This document shows, piece by piece, positions 42,593 through 51,619 of a stretch of DNA of 64,000 nucleotides; position 1 is the first letter of the stretch; every line of letters begins with the position of its first letter. The DNA comes from REEB95 sp963762425. Its GTDB lineage: Bacteria; Pseudomonadota; Alphaproteobacteria; ATCC43930; CGMCC-115725. The DNA is taken from the NCBI GenBank assembly GCA_963762425.1, contig CAVXKY010000004.1, positions 372,001 to 436,000 on the forward strand. The letters are read 5' to 3'. The notes beneath the pieces were generated by a model that was not told where the DNA came from, did not search any database, and worked only from the letters and a program-made list of their open reading frames with translations. The translations under genes and the position numbers were made by a program.

Positions 42593-43801
42593 ATGACCAT
42601 CGAAACCAAGACCGCTAGCCGGCGGCGCGTGTTGAAGGGCCTGGCGGCGGGCGCGGGATTGGCCGCGGCGTCGAGCTTCGTGCCGGCGCGCTTCGCCATC
42701 GGCCAGCAGGCCAAGCTGCGGCTGGGATTGATGCTGCCCTATACCGGGACCTATGCCGCGCTCGGCAAGAACATCGACGACGCGCTGCGCCTCGCCATCA
42801 ACGAGAAGGGCGGCAAGCTGGGCGGCCGCGCCATCGAGTACATCACGCTCGACGACGAATCCGATCCGGCTAAGGGCGCCGACAACGCCAACAAGCTGGT
42901 TTCCGGCGACAAGGTCGATTTCATGATCGGCACGGTGCATTCGGGCGTGGTCATGGCGATGGTCAAGGTGGCGCGCGACACCGACACCATGCTGGTCATC
43001 CCCAACGGCGGCGTCGGCGCCGCCACCGGCGCGTTGTGCGCGCCCAACATCTTCCGCACCTCGTTCACCAACTGGCAGCCCGCCTATGCCATGGGCAAGG
43101 TGGCGGCGGCCGAAGGGCGCAAGACCGCGGTGGTGATCTCCTGGGACTACGCGGCGGGCAAGGAATCGACCGACGCCTTCACCCAGGGCTTCACCGAGGG
43201 CGGCGGCAAGACCATCAAGGAGCTGTTCCTGCCTTTCCCCAATGTCGAGTTCCAGCCCTTGCTGACCGAGATCGCGGCGACCAAGCCCGACGTGTCCTAT
43301 GCCTTCTTCGCCGGCGGCGGCGCGGTCAAGTTCGTCAAGGATTACGCCGCGGCGGGGCTCGGAACCACGATACCCCTGGTCGGTCCCGGCTTCCTCACCG
43401 ACGGCACGCTCGAAGCCCAGGGCGCTTCGGCCCAAGGCCTCGAGACCACGCTGCACTATGCCGACGGATTGACGTTCCCCAAGAACATCGCCTTCCGGGC
43501 CGCCTTCAAGAAGACGACCGGGCGCGACGCCGATGTCTACGCGGTGCACGGCTACGACACCGGTTCGCTGCTGATCTCGGGCCTTTCGGCGGTGAAGGGC
43601 GACGTCAAGGCGCGCGCGGCGCTGGTGGGCGCGATGGAGAAGACGGTGTTCAACAGCCCGCGCGGCCGGTTCACGCTTTCGAAGGCGCATAACCCGATCC
43701 AGGACATCTATCTGCGCAAGGTGAAGGAGCTGGAGAACCTCTATGTCCGCGTCGCGATCAAGGACCTTGCCGACCCGGCCATCGGCTGCAAGATGACGTG
43801 A
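42593..43801 (+). CDS. ABC transporter periplasmic-binding protein with Tat signal (cassette 3)
   Basis: This is a 402-residue LivK-like receptor. Its signal is twin-arginine type (SRRRVLKGLAAGAGLAAAS), meaning export in folded form, unlike the Sec signals of the receptors of cassettes 1 and 2. The mature start KLRLGLMLPYTGTYAALGKN is typical of aromatic-acid receptors near ligase genes. It follows benzoate-CoA ligase by 24 bases after GAGGGAA. Benzoate or hydroxybenzoate is the likely ligand. Confidence 0.9.
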   Translation: MTIETKTASRRRVLKGLAAGAGLAAASSFVPARFAIGQQAKLRLGLMLPYTGTYAALGKNIDDALRLAINEKGGKLGGRAIEYITLDDESDPAKGADNANKLVSGDKVDFMIGTVHSGVVMAMVKVARDTDTMLVIPNGGVGAATGALCAPNIFRTSFTNWQPAYAMGKVAAAEGRKTAVVISWDYAAGKESTDAFTQGFTEGGGKTIKELFLPFPNVEFQPLLTEIAATKPDVSYAFFAGGGAVKFVKDYAAAGLGTTIPLVGPGFLTDGTLEAQGASAQGLETTLHYADGLTFPKNIAFRAAFKKTTGRDADVYAVHGYDTGSLLISGLSAVKGDVKARAALVGAMEKTVFNSPRGRFTLSKAHNPIQDIYLRKVKELENLYVRVAIKDLADPAIGCKMT

Positions 43802-43806
43802 GAAAA

Positions 43807-43862
43807 GCCGTCAGCCGTCAGCACTCGGCTCAGCCGTCGGCGAAATTTCTTCGGCTGACGGC
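43807..43862. repeat. intergenic inverted repeat between receptor and permease genes
   Basis: GCCGTCAGCC (43807-43816) is the exact reverse complement of GGCTGACGGC (43853-43862). Inside it lie a second pair, CAGCCG (43831) and CGGCTG (43852), and the palindrome GAAATTTC (43842-43849). It continues into AGCTGATAGCTGA (43868-43880). The arrangement resembles dispersed intergenic repeats built from short GGCTGA/AGCTGA words. It sits just where cassette 2 has its own hairpin, so it may also set receptor-to-permease ratio. Confidence 0.55.
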
Positions 43863-43885
43863 CGAAAGCTGATAGCTGAACACCG

Positions 43886-44767
43886 ATGTCCGACAGTTTC
43901 GTCTTCTTTCTCATCCAGGTTCTGAACGGCGTCCAGGAAGGGCTGTTGCTCTTCCTGGTCGCGAGCGGGCTGACGCTGATCTTCGGCATCCTGCGCGTCA
44001 TCAACCTGGCCCATGGCAGTTTCTACATGCTGGGGGCCTATCTCGCCTACGCGCTGACCCAGATCACCGGAAATCTGTTCTTCGCCATCCTGCTGGCGGT
44101 GCCGCTGGCGATCGTGTTCGGCCTGGCGCTCGAGGCGTTGCTGTTCCGCCCGCTTTACGCGCGGGACCATCTCTATCAGGTGCTGTTGACATACGGGCTG
44201 ATCCTGGTGCTGGAGGAGACGCGGAGCCTGGTCTTCGGCGACGACGTGCACGGCGTCGACGTTCCGCACTTTCTCGATTTCTCGATCCACCTGACCGGCG
44301 CGTTGAGCTATCCCGCTTATCGCCTCGGCATTTCGGCGATGTGCCTGATCATCGCCGGAGGCCTGTGGCTGCTCATCCAGAAGACCCGGCTCGGCATGGC
44401 GATCCGCGCCGGCGCCTCGAACCGCGAGATGGTGCAGTCGCTCGGCATCGACATCGCCTGGGTCTATCGCGCGGTGTTCGCCTTGGGCGTGGCGCTGGCC
44501 GCCTTCGCCGGCATGATCGCGGCGCCGGTGGCCTCGGTTTTTCCCGGTATGGGCAACCAGATACTCATCATCTCCTTCGTCGTGGTGGTGATCGGCGGCA
44601 TCGGCTCGATCAAGGGCGCGTTTCTGGGCTCGCTGCTGATCGGGCTCGCCGACACCTTCGGCCAGGTGTTCGCGCCGCAATTGGCCGGCATGACAGTCTA
44701 TGTGCTGATGGCGGCGGTGCTGCTGTGGCGCCCGGCCGGCCTGTTCGGCGGGCGCGCCGCGCGATGA
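43886..44767 (+). CDS. LivH-type permease, cassette 3
   Basis: This 293-residue permease has FLIQVLNGVQEGLLLFLVASGLTL and VINLAHGSFYMLGAY near its start and SIKGAFLGSLLIGLADTFGQ near its end, the LivH pattern with about eight helices. ATG 43886 gives a normal N-terminus. It ends in an ATGA overlap with the LivM gene. The cassette is downstream of benzoate-CoA ligase. Confidence 0.9.
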   Translation: MSDSFVFFLIQVLNGVQEGLLLFLVASGLTLIFGILRVINLAHGSFYMLGAYLAYALTQITGNLFFAILLAVPLAIVFGLALEALLFRPLYARDHLYQVLLTYGLILVLEETRSLVFGDDVHGVDVPHFLDFSIHLTGALSYPAYRLGISAMCLIIAGGLWLLIQKTRLGMAIRAGASNREMVQSLGIDIAWVYRAVFALGVALAAFAGMIAAPVASVFPGMGNQILIISFVVVVIGGIGSIKGAFLGSLLIGLADTFGQVFAPQLAGMTVYVLMAAVLLWRPAGLFGGRAAR

Positions 44768-45697
44768 AGGCCCGCGCATCCGTCGAACCCGTGCTCCTGG
44801 CGCTGGCGCTCGTCGCGCTGGTCCTCTTCCCGCTACTGGGGGCCAAGTTCTATCTCCAGCTTTTCGCCAAGATCATGATCATGGCGGTGTTCGCCATGAG
44901 CCTCGATCTGCTGGTGGGTTACGCCGGCCTCGTCAGCTTCGGCCACGCCGCCTTCTACGGCATCGGCGCCTACATGCTGTGGTGGCTTTCGCCGCAATAT
45001 GCCGCGGCCAATTTCTGGCTCACCTTGCCGGCGGCGATGGCGGCGGCGGCGCTCGCGGCGCTGGCGATCGGCCTTTTGGTGCTGCGCTGTTCCGGCATCT
45101 ATTTCATCATGGTGACGCTGGCCTTCGCGCAGATGTTCTTCTATTTCGCCGCCGGCTCGAAATTCTTCGGCGGCTCGGACGGCGTCTATGTCTATGTGAA
45201 ACCCGCCACCGGCTTCCTCGATCTCGGCGACGCGGCGCAGTTCTATTACCTCGCGCTCGCCGCGATGGCGGGCACGTACCTGCTGCTGCGCGGGCTGATC
45301 GGCACGCTGTTCGGCCGGGCGTTGCTGGGCATCAAGAGCAACGAGCCGCGCATGCGCTCGCTGGGCTTTTCGACATTCGGCTACAAGCTCGCCGCTTTCG
45401 CGCTGGCGGGCGCGTTGGCCGGCCTCGCCGGATATCTCGACGCCGCGCAATATGGCTTCGTCAATCCCGATTTGTTCGGCTGGCGGCTCTCCGGCATGGC
45501 GCTGATGATGGTGATCCTGGGCGGCATGGGCACGCTCTACGGCCCCATCCTCGGCGCCTTCGCCCTGGTGTTGCTGCAGGACACGTTGTCCGACGCGACT
45601 AAACATTGGCTCCTGCCGTTGGGCCTATTCATCATCCTGGCGGTGCTGTTTCTGCCGCGCGGCCTGAGCGGACTTTTAAGGCGGGCGGAGGGCAAAA

Positions 45698-45705
<8 letters not shown>
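44764..45705 (+). CDS. LivM-type permease, cassette 3
   Basis: This 313-residue permease carries MSLDLLVGYAGLVSFGHAAFYGIGAY and LGIKSNEPRMRSLGFSTFGYKL, the LivM signatures, with about nine hydrophobic segments. The start overlaps LivH and the end overlaps LivG by eight bases. Confidence 0.9.
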
Positions 45706-46440
<735 letters not shown>

Positions 46441-46444
<4 letters not shown>

Positions 46445-47184
46445 GCGCCGCGCCGGCGATCGAAACCCCGCTGATCGAGGCGAGGGGGCTCCACACCTTC
46501 TACGGCGAAAGCCACATCCTGCACGGCGTCGATTTCAAAATCGGCGCGGGCGAGACCGTGGGCTTGCTGGGCCGCAACGGCATGGGCAAGACCACGTTGC
46601 TGCGCTCGCTCCTGGGCCTGACGCCGCCGCGCCGGGGTGATGTCCGGATCAGGGGCGGCGACATGACCGGCGCCAAGCCCTATCTGGTCGCGCGCCAGGG
46701 AATCGCCTTCGTGCCCGAGGGGCGCGGCATCTTCCCCAATCTTTCGGTGAAGGAGCATTTGCTGCTGGCGGCGCGGCCGGCGCCGGACGGAGCGCGCAAG
46801 GGCCGGACGGCGTGGGATTTGCACCGCGTGCTGGAAACCTTTCCGCGCCTCAAACACCGGCTCGATCTTTCGGGATCGCTGCTGTCGGGCGGCGAGCAGC
46901 AGATGCTGACCATCGGCCGCGCGCTCATGACCAATCCCGATCTGGTCATTCTGGACGAAGCCACCGAAGGCCTGTCGCCGCTTCTCGCCAAGGAGATCTG
47001 GCTCATTCTTCGCCGTTTGCGCCAAAGCGGCATCGCCTGCGTCGTGGTCGACAAGAATTTCGCCGCGGTGAGCGATCTGGCCGACCGTTGCGTGGTTCTG
47101 GTCAAGGGCCGCGTCGTGCTGGAAGGTGACGCCGCCGGCTTGAGGAAAAAGCGCGCGACTCTCCATCGTCATCTGGGAGTGTGA
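46441..47184 (+). CDS. LivF-type ABC ATPase, cassette 3
   Basis: This 247-residue ATPase has Walker A GRNGMGKTTL, FVPEGRGIFPNLSVKEHLLL, signature LLSGGEQQMLTIGRAL and Walker B VILDEATEGLSP. In the H-loop position the sequence reads VVVDKNF where LVEQN/LVEHD is usual, so the switch His is replaced; this variant is seen in some LivF relatives. The stop overlaps the GTG of the hydrolase gene. Confidence 0.92.
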
Positions 47185-47954
47185 GCAGCCCCGTGCCCTT
47201 CGTCACCCTATCCGGCCACCGCATCGAATATCAGGACATCCCCGCCGCGCGTCCGGGCGCGCCGGACCTTATCGTGCTGCACGAGGGACTGGGCTCGCTG
47301 GCCCTGTGGCGCGATTTCCCGGTGAATTTGGCCGCGGCCACGGGCTGCCGCACCGTGATCTATTCGCGCTGGGGCTACGGCAAGTCGGACCCATTCCCCG
47401 GGCCGCGCGACCCGCTTTACATGCACCGCGAGGCGCTGGAGGATTTGCCGGCTTTACGCGATGCTCTCGGTCTCGGCAATCCCGTTCTGGTCGGGCACAG
47501 CGACGGCGCTTCGATCGCGCTCATTCACGCCGGCACGGGAAAATGGCCTGTCCGGGCGCTGGTGCTGGAAGCGCCGCATGTCTTCGTCGAGGATATTTCG
47601 ATCCAGGGCATAGCCCAGGCCAAGACGGAGTACGACCGGGGCGAATTGGGCCGTCGGCTGGCGCGATATCACGACGACGCCGAAAGCGTGTTCCGCGGCT
47701 GGAACGATGTCTGGCTGTCGCCCGAATTCCGTTCCTGGAACATCGAGGAATTCTTGGCCGGCATATCCTGTCCGATTTTGGCGATCCAGGGCGAAGACGA
47801 CCAATACGGCACGCTCAAGCAGCTCGACGCCATCGAGGCCCGCGTCAAAGGTCCGTTCGAGCGCCTGGTGCTGGCCCGGTGCCGGCACTCGCCCCACCGC
47901 GACCAGGAAACCGCCGCGCGCGACGCCATGGCGCGTTTCATCGCCCGCGTCTGA
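47181..47954 (+). CDS. alpha/beta-fold hydrolase
   Basis: This 257-residue alpha/beta hydrolase has the nucleophile elbow GHSDGAS with Ser107, the oxyanion strand IVLHEGLGSLALWRDF, an acid in GEDDQYGT and the catalytic His in CRHSPHRDQ. GTG 47181 overlaps the LivF stop (GTGA), so it belongs to the benzoate ligase/transport operon. It may hydrolyse aryl esters or CoA thioesters, supplying free acid or relieving CoA trapping; the substrate is unproven. Confidence 0.85.
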   Translation: MSSPVPFVTLSGHRIEYQDIPAARPGAPDLIVLHEGLGSLALWRDFPVNLAAATGCRTVIYSRWGYGKSDPFPGPRDPLYMHREALEDLPALRDALGLGNPVLVGHSDGASIALIHAGTGKWPVRALVLEAPHVFVEDISIQGIAQAKTEYDRGELGRRLARYHDDAESVFRGWNDVWLSPEFRSWNIEEFLAGISCPILAIQGEDDQYGTLKQLDAIEARVKGPFERLVLARCRHSPHRDQETAARDAMARFIARV

Positions 47955-47963
47955 CCGGCTTTC

Positions 47964-48206
47964 CTAGTTTTCCTTGCCGGGTGTCCTGAACCGGACGGGC
48001 GGCGGGGGATTGTCGATGATCCCGTCGGGGCCGATCCGGCCGACGAATCCCTCGGCGCGCCACAGCTCGACCGCGACATGGCCGGTTTGACCGGCGAGAA
48101 AATCGCGCGCGCGCGTTATCGCCATCGGGTCGTTTCTGCACTCGATCGCGCGGATGTCCTTGACCGCGCCGTCCGAATCCAAAAAATAGTACCGATAGAG
48201 CGGCAT
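47964..48206 (-). CDS. small conserved hypothetical protein (DUF6894-like)
   Basis: This 80-residue protein begins MPLYRYYFLDSDGAVKDIRA and has VELWRAEGFVGRIGPDG in its second half. The pattern recalls small alphaproteobacterial proteins of the DUF6894 type, which show an RYYF..DGD start and unknown function. It is cytoplasmic by composition, with a GGGGAG stretch upstream of the ATG. It is monocistronic as far as can be seen. Confidence 0.6.
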   Translation of the reverse strand: MPLYRYYFLDSDGAVKDIRAIECRNDPMAITRARDFLAGQTGHVAVELWRAEGFVGRIGPDGIIDNPPPPVRFRTPGKEN

Positions 48207-48281
48207 TCCATGCGCTCCCCGTCGCGGGGCGGCGCGCGACGGCCCTCGCGATCGTCCCGGTTCGAGCCTTGAACGGCCCGG

Positions 48282-48575
48282 CTACTTGATATCGGCGACG
48301 ATCTTGCCGAACTCCGCGGGGGTGAAGGCCCGCACCGTCGTCGTTCGCACAAATCCCCGCGCCGCCAGCGTCGCCGAATATTTTGCCATGGCGTCGCCGT
48401 TCGGCATTTCGATTATCGAGATGGCGTCGTATTTGCCGGTCGTGACATAGGCGCACACCAAGCGGCCGCCCAGCTTCTGAATCAGCGCCTTGCTCGCCTC
48501 ATAGCGCTTGGCGACATCCTTGATGGCTTTGACGCCCTGTTCGGTGAAACTCAAATAGCAGACGAAGGTGATCAT
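48282..48575 (-). CDS. GYD-domain protein
   Basis: This 97-residue protein starts MITFVCYLSFTEQGVKAIKD and contains YVTTGKYDAISIIEMPNGDA, the pattern of GYD-domain proteins, small ferredoxin-like-fold proteins of unknown function. GGGAG lies upstream of ATG 48575 at good spacing; an upstream in-frame ATG has no RBS. It may bind a small molecule, but no role can be assigned. Confidence 0.75.
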   Translation of the reverse strand: MITFVCYLSFTEQGVKAIKDVAKRYEASKALIQKLGGRLVCAYVTTGKYDAISIIEMPNGDAMAKYSATLAARGFVRTTTVRAFTPAEFGKIVADIK

Positions 48576-48716
48576 CCCTGGTCTCCCTTTGAAGTTTTGC
48601 GGAGTGCCGGTTTTTTCATCCCCGGCCGGCGTCATTATAGCGCTTCATCGGCGCCGGGCGTGAATCCAATCGGCGCGGCCGCCGCCTGGGCTCGTCCGGC
48701 CCGGGCGCGGCGGCGA

Positions 48717-48974
48717 TCACGGCGCTTCAGGCGGCTGTTCGGGATAGTGGACGACGATCACCCAGGAATACGCGGCGAAAATGACGGTCGCGAGCATCAG
48801 GCCGGCGAAGAAGCTGTGCAGGAACTCCGACAGGACCAAGGGCGCTATGAGCAGCGTTCCGAGCATCGCCACGGTCAGGTAGACGATCCGGAGCGCGTAG
48901 GCCGCCCACCCGTTCCATTCGTCCTCATCCCAATTCTTGGTCAGCCAGCGATGCCACCGATGTTTGAACGGCAT
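48717..48974 (-). CDS. small two-helix membrane protein
   Basis: This 85-residue protein has a charged, Trp-rich start (MPFKHRWHRWLTKNWDEDEW) and two hydrophobic helices (about 24-50 and 54-74), ending PEQPPEAP. I do not recognise the family. It lies on the same strand 102 bases downstream of the antiporter gene, so it may be co-transcribed under the fluoride riboswitch. Confidence 0.6.
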   Translation of the reverse strand: MPFKHRWHRWLTKNWDEDEWNGWAAYALRIVYLTVAMLGTLLIAPLVLSEFLHSFFAGLMLATVIFAAYSWVIVVHYPEQPPEAP

Positions 48975-49076
48975 GGTCCACCCCTTTGCTTCCTCGGCCC
49001 AGGCAGGAGCCCGAGCTTGGCATCGCCGGGGGCCCGCCGCAATCGGCCTGTCGGAATCGGGCCTCGGCGCCCCGCC

Positions 49077-50213
49077 TCAGGCGTCCTCTTCCAAGGGCTC
49101 GAATTTCGGCTGGAACCAGGTCTGGGCGATGACGGTCGGCACCACCGCGCTGCCGATCACCGCCGTCAGCAGGATGGTGTATTGCCCCTGGTCGATGATG
49201 TGGTTGGTGAATCCGAACAGCGCCGAGATCGAGCCGAAGGTGAGGCCGGTCGACATCATCAGCGTGGTGTACATGCCGGTCGGCTTCTTGAATTTGAAAT
49301 GATGGGTCAGCGGCAATATGCCGGTGAATTTGGTCGCCATCTTGACGCCGAGGAAGGCCACGATCAAAGCCGCCGAATCGACGATCACCTTGGCGTCGAT
49401 CAGCGAGCCCGCCTTGATGAAATAGAACGGCGTCAGGAAGGCGAAGGCGATCGCCCGCATGCGGTGTTGCAGTTCCTTGTTCTTGATGAAGAACGGCGCC
49501 AGCACCATGCCGACGAGGTAGGCGGGCAATACCGCCTCGCTTCGGGCCAGATTGGCCAGGCCGCCGAGGCCGAACAGCACCAGGAAGATGAATTTGATCT
49601 CGGGCTCGCTCACCCGCTTGCCGATCGCCTTGAACAGCCGCGGCGTGACCCAGGGCAGCACGGCCACCACCGCGGCGGTGACGATCACGAACAGCGCCAA
49701 ATAGCCGTTGTAATTGGCGAACACCAGGCCCAATGCCAGCACCGTGCCGATATCGTTGATGAAACAGGCGGCGAGAATTTGCTTGCCGATCTCGGTGCGG
49801 TTGAAGCCGGTCTCCACCATCACCGCATAGACCACCGCCACCGAGGTGGTGGAAAGCGAGATGCCGGCGATCTGCGCCTGCGGCCAGGGCCAGCCCAGGC
49901 CGTAACGCGCGAACAGCAGGCAGCCGAGATAGGGCGCGAAGAAGCCCATCAGGCCGATCGACATGCTCGACCAGAAATGTTTTTTCACCACCTTGGGGTC
50001 GATCTCGGTGCCGGCGAGGAATGTGAGCAGGATGGCGCCGAATCCGGCGAGGAAATTGATCCAGACGTTGAGCGGCAAGCCGATGACGTTGCCCGCCACC
50101 GCGCCGACCACGATCTCGACCAGCGCCACCGAAATGGTGACCCAGATCGACAGCACCGACGAGGCGAGCGCCAGCGCGATCCACAAGGCCGATTGAACCC
50201 AGATATTGTCCAT
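49077..50213 (-). CDS. CPA2-type cation:proton antiporter
   Basis: This membrane antiporter (378 residues, about 12 hydrophobic segments) is of the NapA/KefB-like CPA2 family. AGTEIDPKVVKKHFW, STTSVAVVYAVMVETGFNRTEIG and ACFINDIGTVLALGLVF are typical; the ND of the last motif occupies the ion-binding site. ATG 50213 follows GGAGGAG. The 150-base leader holds a fluoride riboswitch and two terminator hairpins, so expression should rise with fluoride. Sodium/proton antiporters are among the known genes controlled by fluoride riboswitches. Whether it exports fluoride, protons or cations is not shown by sequence. Confidence 0.88.
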   Translation of the reverse strand: MDNIWVQSALWIALALASSVLSIWVTISVALVEIVVGAVAGNVIGLPLNVWINFLAGFGAILLTFLAGTEIDPKVVKKHFWSSMSIGLMGFFAPYLGCLLFARYGLGWPWPQAQIAGISLSTTSVAVVYAVMVETGFNRTEIGKQILAACFINDIGTVLALGLVFANYNGYLALFVIVTAAVVAVLPWVTPRLFKAIGKRVSEPEIKFIFLVLFGLGGLANLARSEAVLPAYLVGMVLAPFFIKNKELQHRMRAIAFAFLTPFYFIKAGSLIDAKVIVDSAALIVAFLGVKMATKFTGILPLTHHFKFKKPTGMYTTLMMSTGLTFGSISALFGFTNHIIDQGQYTILLTAVIGSAVVPTVIAQTWFQPKFEPLEEDA

Positions 50214-50259
50214 AACCAACTCCTCCGTCCGGTGTGGCCCAAACGCGAAAGCGGACAAG

Positions 50260-50281
50260 AAAAAACCCGCTGCGCGGCGGG
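50260..50281 (-). terminator. second intrinsic terminator in antiporter leader
   Basis: Read leftward, CCCGC and GCGGG form a short GC stem (50281-50266) followed by six T (50265-50260). It lies 5 bases beyond the T-run of the first terminator and 47 bases before the antiporter ATG. A tandem terminator may tighten the off state. Confidence 0.7.
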
Positions 50282-50285
50282 TCGC

Positions 50286-50320
50286 AAAAAACCCCCACCG
50301 CGTGCTTCGCGCGGCAGGGG
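50286..50320 (-). terminator. riboswitch-controlled intrinsic terminator
   Basis: Read leftward, CCCCTGCCGCG pairs with CGCGGTGGGG across a GAAGCA-type loop, followed by six T (50291-50286). Its 5' arm uses the CCCCTGCC segment that is also the 3' end of the aptamer, so aptamer folding and terminator folding exclude each other, the classical expression platform. Confidence 0.8.
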
Positions 50321-50361
50321 TCATCAGCCCGGAACGGGCGGTTTCGGGGAACCCCATCCCC
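50311..50361 (-). promoter_or_regulatory. fluoride riboswitch (crcB motif)
   Basis: Read leftward from 50361, the leader shows the conserved blocks of the fluoride aptamer in order: GGGGATGGGGTTCCCC, AAACCGCC, a CCCG-TTC-CGGG stem, GGGCTGATGA and CCCCTGCC. Block sequence, spacing and size (about 51 bases) match the crcB motif. It is followed by two terminator hairpins and then the antiporter ATG at 50213. Fluoride binding should stabilise the aptamer and prevent termination. Recognition is by eye. Confidence 0.85.
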
Positions 50362-50521
50362 ATCCTTCGCGGTGATGTATAAAGCAATCTTCCCGATGGT
50401 TCAACCCGCGGCTAATGGCCGAAATCGCGGCGGACGCGCTGCGGCGATTTATCGGGCTGTTCATGACAGGGCGGTTGATTTAGCATTGGCGCTGCTGGCA
50501 TGCGAAGGGTTGCGGAAAACC

Positions 50522-50914
50522 ATGTACTCGGAAATCACGCGTTCGATCAAAGTCATCGTCAAGCCGTACTATCTCGACGACCAGTCCTCGCCCACCGAGA
50601 ACCACTTCGTCTGGGCGTATCACGTCCGCATCGAGAATCACGGGCCCGAGACGGTGCAGCTGCGCCGGCGCCACTGGTGCATCACCGACGGCATGGGCCG
50701 CCAGCAGGACGTGCGCGGTCCCGGCGTCGTCGGCGAGCAGCCGGTGCTGGCGCCGGGCGAATCCTTCGAATACACCAGCGGCACGCCCTTGAGCACGCCG
50801 TCGGGCATCATGACCGGCAGCTACGAGATGGAGACCAAGGGGGGCGAAAGCTTCGCGGTCGTCATTCCGGCCTTCTCGCTCGACAGCCCGCATCAGCCGG
50901 TCCGGCTCAATTGA
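50522..50914 (+). CDS. apaG: Co2+/Mg2+ efflux-associated protein ApaG
   Basis: This 130-residue ApaG protein has an immunoglobulin-like fold. MYSEITRSIKVIVKPYYLDD, WAYHVRIENHGPETVQLRRRHW, VVGEQPVLAPGESFEYTSG and TPSGIMTGSYEM are the family hallmarks. The usual length is about 125-130. ATG 50522 gives the normal N-terminus. It lies upstream of folE and near hslO/argF/argD, an alphaproteobacterial neighbourhood. The molecular role of ApaG is not settled; it is linked to metal resistance and Ap4A levels. Confidence 0.93.
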   Translation: MYSEITRSIKVIVKPYYLDDQSSPTENHFVWAYHVRIENHGPETVQLRRRHWCITDGMGRQQDVRGPGVVGEQPVLAPGESFEYTSGTPLSTPSGIMTGSYEMETKGGESFAVVIPAFSLDSPHQPVRLN

Positions 50915-50953
50915 CATCTTCCGTTCGCTACGCCATATACCAGGAATAATTCC

Positions 50954-51589
50954 ATGCAGCTCAAGTCCAAGAATCCCGCGAAAATCGCCGTTGTCCGCAC
51001 GCGCCCCTCGCGCGAGGCGGCCGAGGCGGCGGTGCGCGTCCTGATCGAATGGGCGGGCGACGATCCGAAACGCGAAGGCGTCAAGAACACCCCCAGCCGC
51101 GTCGTGCGCGCCTACGAGGAATATTTCTCGGGCTACGACATCGACCCGGTCGAACTCCTGGGCCGCACCTTCAAGGAAACCGACGGCTACGACGAGATGG
51201 TGGTGTTGAAGGACATCCGTTTCGAGAGCCATTGCGAGCATCACATGGCGCCGATCATCGGCAAGGCGCATATCGCCTATCTGCCGGATAAACGGGTCGT
51301 CGGCATCTCGAAGCTGGCCCGCCTGGTCGAGGTCTTCGCCCGGCGCCTGCAGATTCAGGAGAAGATGACGGCGCAGATCGCCAACACGCTCGACGAGGTG
51401 CTGAAGCCCAAGGGCGTGGCGGTGGTGATCGAGGCGTCGCACCAGTGCATGACGACGCGCGGCGTGCACAAGGCGGGCGTGGCGATGGTGACCTCGCGCA
51501 TGCTCGGCTCTTTCCGCGACGATGCCTCGACCCGGCGCGAATTCCTCGCCTTCATCGGGCAGCCCACCGGCAATATCGCCAACGTTTGA
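50954..51589 (+). CDS. folE: GTP cyclohydrolase I (FolE)
   Basis: This enzyme converts GTP to dihydroneopterin triphosphate, the first step of folate and queuosine precursor synthesis. At 211 residues it has the zinc and catalytic motifs SHCEHHMAPIIGKAHIAYLP, GISKLARLVEVFARRLQIQE and HQCMTTRGV. The typical RVVRAYEEYFSGY segment precedes them. The N-terminal 20 residues are basic and variable. It stands 39 bases after apaG. Confidence 0.95.
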   Translation: MQLKSKNPAKIAVVRTRPSREAAEAAVRVLIEWAGDDPKREGVKNTPSRVVRAYEEYFSGYDIDPVELLGRTFKETDGYDEMVVLKDIRFESHCEHHMAPIIGKAHIAYLPDKRVVGISKLARLVEVFARRLQIQEKMTAQIANTLDEVLKPKGVAVVIEASHQCMTTRGVHKAGVAMVTSRMLGSFRDDASTRREFLAFIGQPTGNIANV

Positions 51590-51619
51590 ATGCGAAGCCG
51601 GGCCTCCGGGGCCCGGGCT

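Noticed and set aside
48176..48197. TACCGAT half-site near 48190
   Set aside because: It lies inside the small DUF6894-like coding sequence and has no partner arm at the 6-base spacing of the proposed BadM operator.
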